From Saprospiraceae bacterium (GTDB lineage: Bacteria; Bacteroidota; Bacteroidia; Chitinophagales; Saprospiraceae): 48,349 bases of DNA. Positions 24,904 to 33,349 of this stretch are shown in pieces. The position numbers and the translations under genes were made by a program. The stretch covers positions 1 to 48,349 of the forward strand of contig BQJU01000052.1 of NCBI GenBank assembly GCA_021604865.1, written 5' to 3'. The notes under the pieces are model-generated. The model did not search any database and was not told the DNA's origin. It worked only from the letters and a program-made list of their open reading frames with translations. The stretch's first letter is position 1. Each line of letters starts with the position of its first letter.

Positions 24904-25120
24904 ATCGGAATGTTATAGTAAGTAAAATGCATAATTTAGTTTAGTGGTAATAAAGTTGCATTTTATGTAACTTAGTTTTACTTTTGTAAAACCTCACATG
25001 AAAATTTTTAGTGTATGCACCTTGCTTCCATTTTAAAATTTTTGACCCACAAGGTAATTGGATTGTCGTCGACTTTGTCGATTGTATAATCTGGCAGGTT
25101 GCCCCTTATAACTTTAAGTA

Positions 25121-25378
25121 ATGGACATTCAAAAAGAAACTACCATCTACGTAAAAGCACTTAGCAACGGCGAATGGTTTGGCGGCTGGGCACCTATCCG
25201 TGCACGTCAGGAATGGTTGCGAGCTGACGGGCAAGTTGGCCTATTTACATTGAATGACAAAAAAGTGGATGAAGATGATGAATATGAATATTATGAAGTT
25301 GGGACTCAAGTGTTGGGTGTATTAGAGGATGGGGCGTTTAGAGTGAAGGTCGGTGTGAAAATTGATGCTGCCCCCTAA
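25121..25378 (+). CDS. small acidic protein of unknown function
   Basis: An 85-residue protein with no signal peptide or membrane segment. It is rich in aromatic and charged residues (NGEWFGGWAPIRARQEWLRADG, DEDDEYEYYEVG) and probably a compact beta-fold. I do not recognise the family. Coding use is supported by an unbroken frame from an ATG preceded by a TAACTTTA stretch that could be a weak -7 element. It is monocistronic, between the divergent Xre gene and the beta-barrel gene. Confidence 0.6.
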   Translation: MDIQKETTIYVKALSNGEWFGGWAPIRARQEWLRADGQVGLFTLNDKKVDEDDEYEYYEVGTQVLGVLEDGAFRVKVGVKIDAAP

Positions 25379-25507
25379 GTGTATGTTTCCTCCCAATGGT
25401 TGGCCTCCAAACCTGCTCTAACTCGAAATTAACGCCTAAAGTAGTACTGCCTTTAGACGATAATTTCAAAATTATCTCCTAAATTGTATGCAAAACGATC
25501 CATCATC

Positions 25508-26179
25508 ATGCGAGCAATTAAAATATTTCCTCTCTGCATTTTCCTCTTACTATTTACCCAAAGCCTTTTCGCTCAGAAAACGATTGCTTTTTTTAGTGGA
25601 GCATCACAGGTGAATTTAGTCAATGGTAAAAAGAGTGAAAACCATACTTCTTATGAAGAAAACGCTCGATGGGCCTCACAATTTGGCGTTCGAATGATCA
25701 CCAGAACAGGGCAGAAGCGGGAAACCATAAATTTGGTTTATTCCAATAGGAAGTATGTTGTAGAAACCTTTGCTGGTAGTCAGGGTGGATGGAGTGCGAA
25801 TGATTTGAATTTTAATTTGTCTTATTTGTTGGCCAAGTATAAATTTGGCAGGTATTTGTTTGGCAGCAATCATTTGTATTTTGACTTTGGAGGATATGTG
25901 GGCATTCCAATAAAAAGAAAGATAAGGGATGAACGTTCAGGTGCCTTTCTTGGGGTGTCGGGAGGAGGCAGTGTCAATGAAAATGCTTCAGACTATCTTC
26001 TTGATTTGGAAGTGGGCATCACCACTGACCTGGGTTATACATTTGAGTTGAAAGATAAAATATCCGCTTTTTTAGAGGTAGAATTCAATTTGGGGGCAAG
26101 CGGCAAACAGGATTTTAACCGGTTGCTCATGGATAAAGCTGTGGTATTGGGGATAGCTTATAAATTAATGAGTGAATGA
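25508..26179 (+). CDS. outer-membrane beta-barrel protein
   Basis: A 223-residue exported protein. The signal peptide is MRAIKIFPLCIFLLLFTQSLFAQ. The mature part consists of alternating amphipathic strands with aromatic ends (INLVYSNRKYVVETF, HLYFDFGGYVGIPI, LDLEVGITTDLGYTFEL, ISAFLEVEFNLGAS) and closes with AVVLGIAYKLMSE, the pattern of porin-like barrels. Function unknown. The frame begins at a TTG eight codons upstream; the ATG was preferred because it starts the signal peptide. Confidence 0.8.
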   Translation: MRAIKIFPLCIFLLLFTQSLFAQKTIAFFSGASQVNLVNGKKSENHTSYEENARWASQFGVRMITRTGQKRETINLVYSNRKYVVETFAGSQGGWSANDLNFNLSYLLAKYKFGRYLFGSNHLYFDFGGYVGIPIKRKIRDERSGAFLGVSGGGSVNENASDYLLDLEVGITTDLGYTFELKDKISAFLEVEFNLGASGKQDFNRLLMDKAVVLGIAYKLMSE

Positions 26180-26296
26180 TAAGGATCTTTAATAATGATC
26201 AATACAAGAATTTTGACCACCAAAGCAGTAAAAATTGTATCTTACAATAAGGAATTTATGCAAATTCGGAAGACTAAATAGGAAAAAATAACTCAA

Positions 26297-26544
26297 ATGG
26301 CATATTATATAAATGTAAAACCATCACATTTAAAAGACTTTCTTCAAATAGTAAAGTCTTTGAAGAACTTAGGGTAATTGATTCTTTTGGATCGGTTGGC
26401 GACCTTGCCAGGGAAGGAGAACCCATTTCAACTGAAAGTTTAATCTCTGTCTTGGAGTATTCTCGAAAAGAAGTGAAAGACGGGAATATTTTAACACTAG
26501 AGGAAGTGAAAAATCAAGTTGAAAATTGGACGAAAAGACAATAG
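26297..26544 (+). pseudogene. frameshifted antitoxin-like gene of a type II TA pair
   Basis: Reading starts MAYYINVKPSHLKDFLQIVK and stops at a TAA at 26375-26377. A one-base shift at the GGG run (26372-26374) restores a frame that continues VIDSFGSVGDLAREG, STESLISVLEYSRKEV and ends LTLEEVKNQVENWTKRQ at 26544. One lost G explains the break. The reconstructed product of about 82 residues, acidic and followed by a toxin-like frame with overlapping stop and start (TAGTG), has the form of a small antitoxin. A sequencing error in the homopolymer would give the same picture. Confidence 0.55.
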
Positions 26545-26719
26545 TGAATTGGACATTTTCAGTATTGGAGATGTTAGCAGAAATTCATGATTATTTGTTG
26601 GAATATAGTGAATCATCTGCGGATAAATATGTTGACCAATTGGCACAGTATACGGAAAAACTAGAAAAACAACCGGAATCTTGTGCCCATGTAGAAATCC
26701 TGATGATATTAAAGTTTAA
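26544..26719 (+). pseudogene. RelE/ParE-like toxin relic
   Basis: Starting at a GTG that overlaps the antitoxin stop, the frame reads VNWTFSVLEMLAEIHDYLLEYSESSADKYVDQLAQYTEKLEKQPESC, which matches the helical N-terminal half of RelE/ParE toxins in pattern. Loss of one C at 26686-26688 shifts it; in the alternative frame it continues PCRNPDDIKV and then stops. The beta-sheet C-terminal part of the toxin, which holds the active-site residues, is missing. The toxin is therefore inactive even if the frameshift were repaired. The normal frame runs on without family resemblance to 26828. Confidence 0.55.
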
Positions 26720-26824
26720 GTTAACCAAAATTGTACCCATTCAAGGAATTTCTAAAACCTTACTCTTCTACCTATCCTATTCATCGACTTCCCAACAAGC
26801 TCCTAAATATCAACAACCACTAAA

Positions 26825-27586
26825 ATGAAAATCATAGACCTATCCAAACCCATTAAATACAATAAATCTGACCCCTGGTTTATGCGGGTAAAGATTAAAC
26901 ATAAGCCACATCACAAGGCAAAATGGTTGATCCGGCTTTTTGGGTTGCCTTTCAAATTGTTTCCCAAAGGATTTATCGGATGGGCGGATGATACCATTCA
27001 GAAGATGGGGGTACATTCCACGACACATATTGATGCCCCCTGGCATTATGGACCTACCTGTGAAGGAAAACCCGCAAAAACGATAGACCAGATCCCGCTT
27101 GAATGGTGTTTTGGCGAAGGCTTGGTCATTGATATGGTACATAAACCCGACTTTGAAGCCATTACGGTGGAAGATATTGAGGGGTTTTTAAAAAAGAATG
27201 ACCTGGAGATAAAGGCAGGCATGATTGTGCTGATTAAAACGGGGAGAGACAAATTTAATGGCACAAAAGACTTTCATAAAATAGGTACGGGCATGAGTGC
27301 AGCTGCTACGGAATGGCTGATTGATCGAGGGATAAAAGTAATGGGTATTGATAGCTGGGGCTGGGATCTGCCGTTGCCTTATTTAATTAAAAAAGCGAAG
27401 GAAACTTCCAATCCGGATTTGTTTTGGGAGGCCCATCTGGTGGGGACAAATAAGGAATATTGCCACATGGAACAGTTGGTCAATCTGGAAAGCCTGCCTT
27501 ATCGTGGGTTTAAAGTAGCGGTATTTCCATTAAAAATAGTTGGCGCTTCAGCTGCTCCGGCTCGGGTAGTGGCTATAATGGATTAG
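26825..27586 (+). CDS. cyclase/kynurenine-formamidase-like metal hydrolase
   Basis: A 253-residue member of the cyclase family (PF04199 type), Zn- or Mn-dependent hydrolases that include kynurenine formamidase and isatin hydrolase. The metal motif H-x-T-x-H-x-D-x-P-x-H appears as MGVHSTTHIDAPWHYG (H64, H68, D70, H74). Further typical segments are IVLIKTGRD, DRGIKVMGIDSWGWD and a late H-x-x-L-V-N-L-E segment (CHMEQLVNLESL). The long insert at residues 15-50 (positively charged, WFMRVKIKHKPHHK) is not universal. No tryptophan-degradation genes are nearby, so the substrate is open. The lipoprotein gene starts 7 bp later, suggesting an operon with it and the GNAT gene. Confidence 0.88.
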   Translation: MKIIDLSKPIKYNKSDPWFMRVKIKHKPHHKAKWLIRLFGLPFKLFPKGFIGWADDTIQKMGVHSTTHIDAPWHYGPTCEGKPAKTIDQIPLEWCFGEGLVIDMVHKPDFEAITVEDIEGFLKKNDLEIKAGMIVLIKTGRDKFNGTKDFHKIGTGMSAAATEWLIDRGIKVMGIDSWGWDLPLPYLIKKAKETSNPDLFWEAHLVGTNKEYCHMEQLVNLESLPYRGFKVAVFPLKIVGASAAPARVVAIMD

Positions 27587-27593
27587 TTTTTAA

Positions 27594-28151
27594 ATGATTC
27601 AAAACCAAAACATGCGAACTAAAATATCAATAGCAGCAATTATGCTTTTGGCACTTTTTTTCACAAGCTGTCAACCAACACAATCCTCCGAGCCAGACAA
27701 ACAATCGGAGGAGGCAGTGAAAAATGAGGAAACCCCGCCAATTGTTCAGGAGAATACCTTGATGGAATACCCGATTAAAATTGGCAACCACAAAGCAGTG
27801 GTGAGGATAGTGGGTTGGGATATATTGGAAAATGGAGTTTCAAAAGGTCGTCGTTTTAAAATAGAACTTACGGAAAAGGGGTTCGAGTTGCTTTCAGTGG
27901 ACGTTGACAAATCCGTTTTGATTGACAACAATGAAACCGTTCATTTTCTGGATAGCCTGAATGCCGACTATACCCCGCAGGCAGTGATCAAGGATATAAC
28001 CTATGATTTCATTCGTGGCAATACACTCTATTTTAAAGCTATTTTGGAAAACCCGGAACAGAATAAGGAAATATTGGGCCGGTTTAACCTGTTTTATGGG
28101 ACAGAGCGAAAGGGGGAGATTTATGGATGGATAACTGATGAGGTGAAATGA
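27594..28151 (+). CDS. lipoprotein of unknown function
   Basis: A 185-residue lipoprotein with signal MIQNQNMRTKISIAAIMLLAL and lipobox FTSC; a start six codons later (MRTKISI) is also possible. After a low-complexity Glu/Gln-rich linker, a beta-rich domain follows (YPIKIGNHKAVVRIVGWDIL, RRFKIELTEKGFELLSVDV). No family recognised. It starts 7 bp after the cyclase-family gene and overlaps the GNAT gene by four bases (ATGA), so all three are co-transcribed and probably translationally coupled. Confidence 0.8.
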   Translation: MIQNQNMRTKISIAAIMLLALFFTSCQPTQSSEPDKQSEEAVKNEETPPIVQENTLMEYPIKIGNHKAVVRIVGWDILENGVSKGRRFKIELTEKGFELLSVDVDKSVLIDNNETVHFLDSLNADYTPQAVIKDITYDFIRGNTLYFKAILENPEQNKEILGRFNLFYGTERKGEIYGWITDEVK

Positions 28152-28612
28152 TAGTTATAAAAGAATCAAAAGATGCAAGCTTATTGGCTGAATTGAATGA
28201 AGAGGTTCAGACGTTACACCATATTTTATATCCGGATGTTTTTAAGCCTTATAACCGCGTCGCAACAATCGAATCTTTCAAAAAAATGTTGAAACAGGGC
28301 AATGTTATCGCCTTGGTAGCCTACTACCATAATGACCCTGCGGGGTATGTCGTTTGCTCCACGTTCAAACATAAAGAGAATGTCTTTCAGCATGCATATT
28401 CTACCCTCTATATTGATCAGATCTCTGTCAGGGAAAAACATAGGATGCATGGTGTTGGTAGCCAATTATTGGAAGCGATAAAATCGCTTGCGAAAACACT
28501 GAAAATTGAACGGGTTCAACTGGATCATTGGACAAAAAATGAAGGAGCAAGGGCATTTTTTAAGCGTAGTGGGTTTGAATATTATAATGAGAAGATGGAA
28601 CTTTGGGTGTGA
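28148..28612 (+). CDS. GNAT-family N-acetyltransferase
   Basis: A 154-residue acetyltransferase of the GNAT fold. The acetyl-CoA-binding motif A is IDQISVREKHRMHGVGSQLLEAI (residues about 89-111, with the R/Q-x-x-G-x-G/A pattern as R-M-H-G-V-G), and motif B follows as RVQLDHWTKNEGARAFFKRSGFEY. The N-terminal part (VQTLHHILYPDVFKPY) resembles protein- or small-molecule-modifying GNATs. The acceptor cannot be read from sequence. The start codon overlaps the stop of the preceding lipoprotein gene (ATGA). Confidence 0.88.
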   Translation: MIVIKESKDASLLAELNEEVQTLHHILYPDVFKPYNRVATIESFKKMLKQGNVIALVAYYHNDPAGYVVCSTFKHKENVFQHAYSTLYIDQISVREKHRMHGVGSQLLEAIKSLAKTLKIERVQLDHWTKNEGARAFFKRSGFEYYNEKMELWV

Positions 28613-28730
28613 TTTGGATTAAAATTGATACCTCGACTCTAAGCTGTCGCAATCGGCCCCTTCTATTGCCGTAATTACACCGGAAGAAAGTTTGTAGATG
28701 ACCGCATCTTTGTAAAAAAAAATAAAGGTT

Positions 28731-29300
28731 ATGAGAAAGTTGAAATTGCAAGTGCAGACATCCGTTGATAATTTTATTGCCGGACCAAATGGGGAAATGG
28801 ACTGGATGACCTGGAACTGGGATGAGGAGCTGAATAAATATGTGAAGGAATTAACGGAGCCGGTGGATTGTATTATCCTGGGACGTAAATTGGCAGAAGG
28901 ATTTATCCCCACTTGGACCTCACGTGCGGCCGATCCGAAAACGGCGGAGGATTTCGGGCGTGAAATGGTGGATACCGCCAAAATTGTTTTTACCAAAACA
29001 ATGCATAATGCCGACTGGGAAAACACCACGCTGGAGCATGGCGATCTGGCTGAAAAAGTAAATGAGCTCAAGCAGCAATCTGGCGGAGATATCATCGCCT
29101 ATGGTGGTAGCGAGTTTGTTTCCAGTCTTATCAAAGAGGAATTGATTGATGAGTATCACCTGTTTGTTAATCCGACAGCTATAGGAAAGGGGTTGGCAAT
29201 TTTTGGTGAAATAGAGGGTAAACTGGCTCTGGAACTGTCACATGCAAAGGCATTTAGCTGTGGAATTGTAGTGCTGTGTTATAAACCGAAGAAGTCTTAG
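28731..29300 (+). CDS. dihydrofolate-reductase-like (RibD C-terminal domain) reductase
   Basis: A 189-residue stand-alone RibD_C/DHFR-fold protein. It has the family start LKLQVQTSVDNFIAGPNGEMDWM, the segment DCIILGRKLAEGFIPTW with G-R-K (nucleotide-binding region), VFTKTMHNADW, and GGDIIAYGGSEFVSSLIKEELIDEYHLFVNPTAIGKG, where the GG pair and E-L-I-D-E-Y are characteristic. Such proteins are NAD(P)H-dependent reductases of unclear substrate and are common in Bacteroidota as YyaP/YwjB types. Monocistronic, 118 bp after the GNAT gene. Confidence 0.9.
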   Translation: MRKLKLQVQTSVDNFIAGPNGEMDWMTWNWDEELNKYVKELTEPVDCIILGRKLAEGFIPTWTSRAADPKTAEDFGREMVDTAKIVFTKTMHNADWENTTLEHGDLAEKVNELKQQSGGDIIAYGGSEFVSSLIKEELIDEYHLFVNPTAIGKGLAIFGEIEGKLALELSHAKAFSCGIVVLCYKPKKS

Positions 29301-29351
29301 CAAAATTGTATTTTTGGCTTTTGGCAAAACACCGTTCAAAGCTTTTATGCA

Positions 29352-31685
29352 ATGAAAAACCAGAAGACCCGTCGTCTCGCTGCTATCATGTTTACTGATA
29401 TCGTAGGCTATACAGCCTTGATGCAACAGGATGAAAATGCCGCTGCAAAAGCCAGAGCTCACCATAGAGAGGTGTTTGATCAACAACACGAACTTTACCA
29501 CGGAGAAATTTTACAATATTATGGGGATGGAACACTTAGTGTCTTCCAAAGTGTGGTAGAAGCGGTGGAATGTGCCATCGCCATTCAACAACAATTACAA
29601 GGTACCGAACCGGTACCTATACGGATTGGACTCCATCTGGGAGACATTGTTACTGATGGCACCGAAGTGTATGGAGATGGCGTAAACCTCGCTTCCCGGA
29701 TTGAAAGTATGGGTATTGCCGGAGGCATTCTACTCAGTAAGGCTATAAATGATGAGCTCAAAAACCAAAAGCAAATTTCAACGCAATCTTTAGGGCATTT
29801 TGAATTGAAAAATATTGAGCATCCAGTTGAAGTTTTTTCAGTAACCAATGGGGGGATAAAAGTTCCGGCACGTTCGGATCTCAAAGGCAAACAGAAAAAA
29901 ACAGCGAAATCTATCGCCGTACTTCCATTTGTCAATATGAGTGCCAATGAGGATAACGAATATTTTAGTGATGGCATGACCGAAGAAATTATCAACGCCT
30001 TAGCTAAAATAAAAAAGCTAAAAGTTACCTCCAGGACTTCTTCTTTCTTTTTTAAAAATAAAAACATACCTATTCCAAAGATTGGCCGGGAACTAAATGT
30101 TTCGACTATTTTGGAAGGGAGTATCCGTCTATCGGGAAATAGGATGCGGATTACGGCGCAGTTGATTGATGTCGATCAGGATTTTCATTTTTGGTCGGAG
30201 ACTTTTGATCGGTCTATTGAGGATATCTTTGCAGTGCAGGATGAAATCAGCCTGTTGATCGCTGATAAATTGCGAGAACATTTGGGGCATTTTGACATAG
30301 AAGACCACCTGGTAGAAGCTCAGGATGTGCCTATTGAAGCCTATAAACGGTATTTAAAAAGCAGGTACCATTTACTCAAGATGAGTAAACCCGATATCGA
30401 AAAAGGCCTGTCAATATTAGAAGGGGTAATTGAAGAGGTGCCCAATTTCGCTTTAGCCTATCTGGGCATACACCTGGGGTATACCCTGCTTGGAACGATT
30501 GGGCTAGAACCAGCTAATGAAGCTTTCGCCGCAGGGCAGCCTTTCCTGGATAAAGCCATTGAATTGAATGAAAATCTGCCGGAATGTCAACTTCATCTTT
30601 CTTATATCTGCTTTTTGCAAAAATGGGATTTAGCCGGCACCTACCGGCATTTGAATAAATCTTTTGAAATACGGCCTACTGTGGAGTATTACCAAAGTAT
30701 GGCGTCCACGCTGGTAGCGGAAGGGAAATTTTCAGCCGCCTTACATTACATCGACACGGCACTTCAGCTCGATCCTTTTTCTCCGATAAATTTTCACTTG
30801 AAAGGATTTATTTTTTACTCACAGGAAAAGTATGAAAAAGCGATTGAATGGTTTGAAAAGGGGGTAAAACTGAAATCCCAGTTCATGGTATCGACTTTGT
30901 ATTTGGGCCAGGCATTATTATTAATGGGGCGTACTCGAGAAGGGTTGCAGTACTTTCAGAACTTAATTGACGATGAGCCGGGAGATTTAATGAAATTGGG
31001 TGGTACAACACTTTCCTATGCGGCCCTTGGCGATATCGTTCAGGCAGAAGCGGGTATTGCGAAACTGGAAGCAGCAATGGAAACGGATTTGATGGGTAGA
31101 GCGATGAATCTTCTGATCTTGTGTCAAACAATGCTAGGTAAACAGGAGGCAGCATTCCAGCTAATCGAACAGGGAATTGCCTACCGCTTGCCAATGATGG
31201 TATATCTTTATGTAGAGCCTATCCTCAAGCCACTACATGATAATCCTCGCTTTCTGGAGCTAATGCGAGAAATATTGGGAGAAAAAACCAACTTCGATTT
31301 CTCCAAAAGAAAATATAAAAAGGCATTGCTCGACAAAAAACTTTTAGCACAATACAAGCAACAATTAGAAGTTTTGATGTCGACAGAAAAGCCCTTCCTC
31401 GATCCTGAATTGACGCTTCGTGCTTTGGCTCAAATGTTGGACATTCCTCCTAATCATTTGTCCCAATTACTCAATGAAGGGTTTGATAAAAATTTTGCGG
31501 AATTTATCAACACTTACCGCCTCGAAACATTCAAATCCAAAGCTGCTGATCCTACTCAACAGCACCTGACCATCCTCGCACTTGCCTTTGATAGCGGGTT
31601 TAACTCTAAGACTGTTTTTAATACTTTTTTTAAAAAAATGGAGGGAAAAACGCCGAAGGCTTATTGGAAGGAGGTGGTGAAGTAG
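29352..31685 (+). CDS. class III nucleotide cyclase / TolB-like / TPR / AraC-type HTH fusion
   Basis: A 777-residue four-module cytoplasmic regulator. Residues 1-165 form a class III cyclase domain: MFTDIVGYTALM gives metal Asp D16, YYGDGTLSVF gives D59, and VYGDGVNLASRIES gives the transition-state residues N112 and R116. The usual purine-selecting Lys is Q55 here. Residues about 185-310 form a TolB-N/FlgO-like domain (SIAVLPFVNMSANEDNEYFSDGMTEEI). Residues 320-640 are TPR repeats. The C-terminus (about 685-775) is an AraC-type double HTH (LRALAQMLDIPPNHLSQLLNE, then LALAFDSGFNSKTVFNTFFKKMEGKTPKAYWK). A protein that may make or bind cyclic nucleotide and bind DNA directly is implied. No recognised partner sits next to it. 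Confidence 0.88.
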   Translation: MKNQKTRRLAAIMFTDIVGYTALMQQDENAAAKARAHHREVFDQQHELYHGEILQYYGDGTLSVFQSVVEAVECAIAIQQQLQGTEPVPIRIGLHLGDIVTDGTEVYGDGVNLASRIESMGIAGGILLSKAINDELKNQKQISTQSLGHFELKNIEHPVEVFSVTNGGIKVPARSDLKGKQKKTAKSIAVLPFVNMSANEDNEYFSDGMTEEIINALAKIKKLKVTSRTSSFFFKNKNIPIPKIGRELNVSTILEGSIRLSGNRMRITAQLIDVDQDFHFWSETFDRSIEDIFAVQDEISLLIADKLREHLGHFDIEDHLVEAQDVPIEAYKRYLKSRYHLLKMSKPDIEKGLSILEGVIEEVPNFALAYLGIHLGYTLLGTIGLEPANEAFAAGQPFLDKAIELNENLPECQLHLSYICFLQKWDLAGTYRHLNKSFEIRPTVEYYQSMASTLVAEGKFSAALHYIDTALQLDPFSPINFHLKGFIFYSQEKYEKAIEWFEKGVKLKSQFMVSTLYLGQALLLMGRTREGLQYFQNLIDDEPGDLMKLGGTTLSYAALGDIVQAEAGIAKLEAAMETDLMGRAMNLLILCQTMLGKQEAAFQLIEQGIAYRLPMMVYLYVEPILKPLHDNPRFLELMREILGEKTNFDFSKRKYKKALLDKKLLAQYKQQLEVLMSTEKPFLDPELTLRALAQMLDIPPNHLSQLLNEGFDKNFAEFINTYRLETFKSKAADPTQQHLTILALAFDSGFNSKTVFNTFFKKMEGKTPKAYWKEVVK

Positions 31686-31734
31686 GGGAGGAGAGCGCTT
31701 CGCTTTCAGGAGTCAGACGCTGCACTGTTTTTAG

Positions 31735-31770
31735 TCTGACAGCAAAGCGTTCTCACAGCGAAGCGATCTC
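31735..31770 (+). repeat. two tandem copies of a 16-18-nt dispersed word
   Basis: TCTGACAGCAAAGCGTTC is followed directly by the related TCTCACAGCGAAGCGATC. The same word recurs inverted at 32199-32216 and 32244-32261 and forward at 37817-37834, with a partial copy at 34137-34148. A degenerate inverted relative lies at about 31691-31710. See the separate finding. Confidence 0.65.
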
Positions 31771-31897
31771 AAAAGCACCATCGCTTTGGACCACGCTGAG
31801 GTCAAGGTTGCTAAATAAATCAATGTGGATGAAACAGTCCACAAAGTATTAGGGTGGAATACCTTTTCCACTTGTCCGGTTTTCACCACCATTAGAT

Positions 31898-32132
31898 ACC
31901 GCAGCGCGGTCCAAATACGTTAGCACGCCATAACGTTACGGTTTTTCGACTACAGCGTAGTCGCACCCATTCTCAACCACCCCATTTTCAATCAAAAAAC
32001 AGGTAGACATGATCATTTGTGCCATTAACAGCTAACGAATAATGCCCCCTTTTGTTAATGAATGTGCGACCGCGCTGCGGTCGAATCAAAAGACGAACCA
32101 TTCTGCTAACCTAGTTTGACCTCTTTGAGGTC
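31898..32132. repeat. cluster of mini-hairpins with AGC loops
   Basis: Four perfect small hairpins occur in 235 bp: ACCGC-AGC-GCGGT (31898-31910), CGACTAC-AGC-GTAGTCG (31947-31963), CGACCGC-GCT-GCGGTCG (32067-32083, AGC on the other strand) and GACCTC-TTT-GAGGTC (32118-32132). A fifth, imperfect one lies at about 31789-31803. They share the form GACYNC-loop-GNRGTC, yet their stem bases differ with matched changes in both arms. The remainder of the 31686-32359 gap has no reading frame that looks real. Confidence 0.75.
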
Positions 32133-32198
32133 CATGGCAGGCGTAATTTTATACATTTTACTAGGAAATTATCCAAAACAAAATTTGTGTTCTAATCA

Positions 32199-32261
32199 GG
32201 TCGCTTTGCTGTCAGATGGTCATCGGCTGCGCCTTGAATATCAGAGCGCTTCGCTGTCAGA
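32199..32261 (-). repeat. two inverted copies of the TCTGACAGC word
   Basis: Read on the minus strand, 32199-32216 is TCTGACAGCAAAGCGACC and 32244-32261 is TCTGACAGCGAAGCGCTC, two members of the same dispersed family as 31735-31770 and 37817-37834. They lie just before the promoter of the MDR reductase gene. Confidence 0.65.
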
Positions 32262-32293
32262 TCGAATAAGTTCTGATTTCAAAATCCGAACGA

Positions 32294-32320
32294 TTGGCCC
32301 TATTGCTGCCCTTACCTTTG
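32294..32320 (+). promoter_or_regulatory. Bacteroidota-type promoter of the MDR reductase gene
   Basis: TTG (32294-32296) and TACCTTTG (32313-32320) are separated by 16 bp, slightly short for this promoter class, and lie about 40 bp before the ATG at 32360. The -7 octamer is identical to those at 13696, 24896 and 42951. Confidence 0.5.
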
Positions 32321-32359
32321 AAGTGTGAAAAGGTTATTTCAAACTAAAAAGGTAAAAAA

Positions 32360-33349
32360 ATGGACTCATCCAAAATGAAAGCAATTGTTTGCACAAAATA
32401 CGGGTCACCGGATGTTCTTCAACTTCAGGAGGTAGATAAACCGATACCTGAGGATAATGAGGTGCTAATAAAAATAAAAGCGACGACCGTAACAGCAGCG
32501 GACAGTATGATGCGAAGGGCTGACCCATTTATCAGCAGGTTTTTTCTTGGTTTTATGCGGCCAAAAAACGCGATCACTGGAACTGGATTTGCCGGAGAAA
32601 TTGTGTCAATAGGCAAAAAAGTAAAACAGTTCAAAATAGGGGATTCCGTTTTTGGAGAAACAGGCACAAACTTTGGCGCAAATGCCGAATATGTGACGAT
32701 GTCTGAAGAGGGCGTTTTATTAAAAAAGCCAGCTAGCCTGAGTTATGAGGAGGCTGCCCCCATCACTGATGGAGCATTAACATCATTGAATTTTCTGCAA
32801 GAGATGGCAAAAACGCAGAGTGGACAAAGTGTGTTAATTATTGGCGCTTCGGGGAGTTTAGGAACGGCTGCTGTACAGCTGGCCAAACACTTTGGAGCTG
32901 AGGTTACCGGAGTGTGCAGTACCACAAATTTAGAACTGGTAAAATCGCTGGGAGCCGATAAGGTAATTGATTACACGCAAGTAGATTTTACTCAAAATGG
33001 CCAAACCTATGATATTATTTATGATACGGTGGGCAAACATTCATTTTCGCATTGTAAAACCTCGCTTACGCAACAAGGGATCTATCTTTCACCTGTTCTC
33101 GGGTTTTCCCTTCTTTTTCAGATGATTTGGACCTCAATATTTGGAAGTAAAAAAGCAATGTTCTCAGCCACGGGGTTGCGACCAGCTGCAGAGCTTCGAA
33201 AACTCCTCAAAGAGCTTAAGAGTCTTTTCCTGACGGGACAGATGAAATCGGTCATTGATAAGTGTTATCCGTTGGAGCAGGTTGCTGAGGCACACCGGTA
33301 TGTTGATACAGGACACAAAAAAGGCAATGTAGTGATTGCGGTGCACTAG
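32360..33349 (+). CDS. zinc-independent MDR family quinone oxidoreductase-like protein
   Basis: A 329-residue medium-chain reductase of the QOR type, NADPH-dependent. The N-terminal GroES-like domain (residues about 7-120) has KPIPEDNEVLIKIKATTVTAAD and GTGFAGEIVSIGKKVKQFKIGDSVFG. The nucleotide-binding fold shows VLIIGASGSLGTAAVQLAKHFGAEVTGVCST (about 157-187). None of the Cys/His residues of zinc alcohol dehydrogenases is present, so a reductase acting on quinones or enones is most likely. The C-terminal PLEQVAEAHRYVDTGHKKGNVVI is typical. Its stop codon marks the exact beginning of a fragment of an Old Yellow Enzyme gene, which indicates a deletion or fusion event at this point. Confidence 0.9.
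   Translation: MDSSKMKAIVCTKYGSPDVLQLQEVDKPIPEDNEVLIKIKATTVTAADSMMRRADPFISRFFLGFMRPKNAITGTGFAGEIVSIGKKVKQFKIGDSVFGETGTNFGANAEYVTMSEEGVLLKKPASLSYEEAAPITDGALTSLNFLQEMAKTQSGQSVLIIGASGSLGTAAVQLAKHFGAEVTGVCSTTNLELVKSLGADKVIDYTQVDFTQNGQTYDIIYDTVGKHSFSHCKTSLTQQGIYLSPVLGFSLLFQMIWTSIFGSKKAMFSATGLRPAAELRKLLKELKSLFLTGQMKSVIDKCYPLEQVAEAHRYVDTGHKKGNVVIAVH

Noticed and set aside
28148-28612. GNAT toxin of a TacAT-type toxin-antitoxin system
   Set aside because: There is no RHH antitoxin gene next to it; it is coupled to a lipoprotein gene instead, and the sequence looks like a general acetyltransferase.
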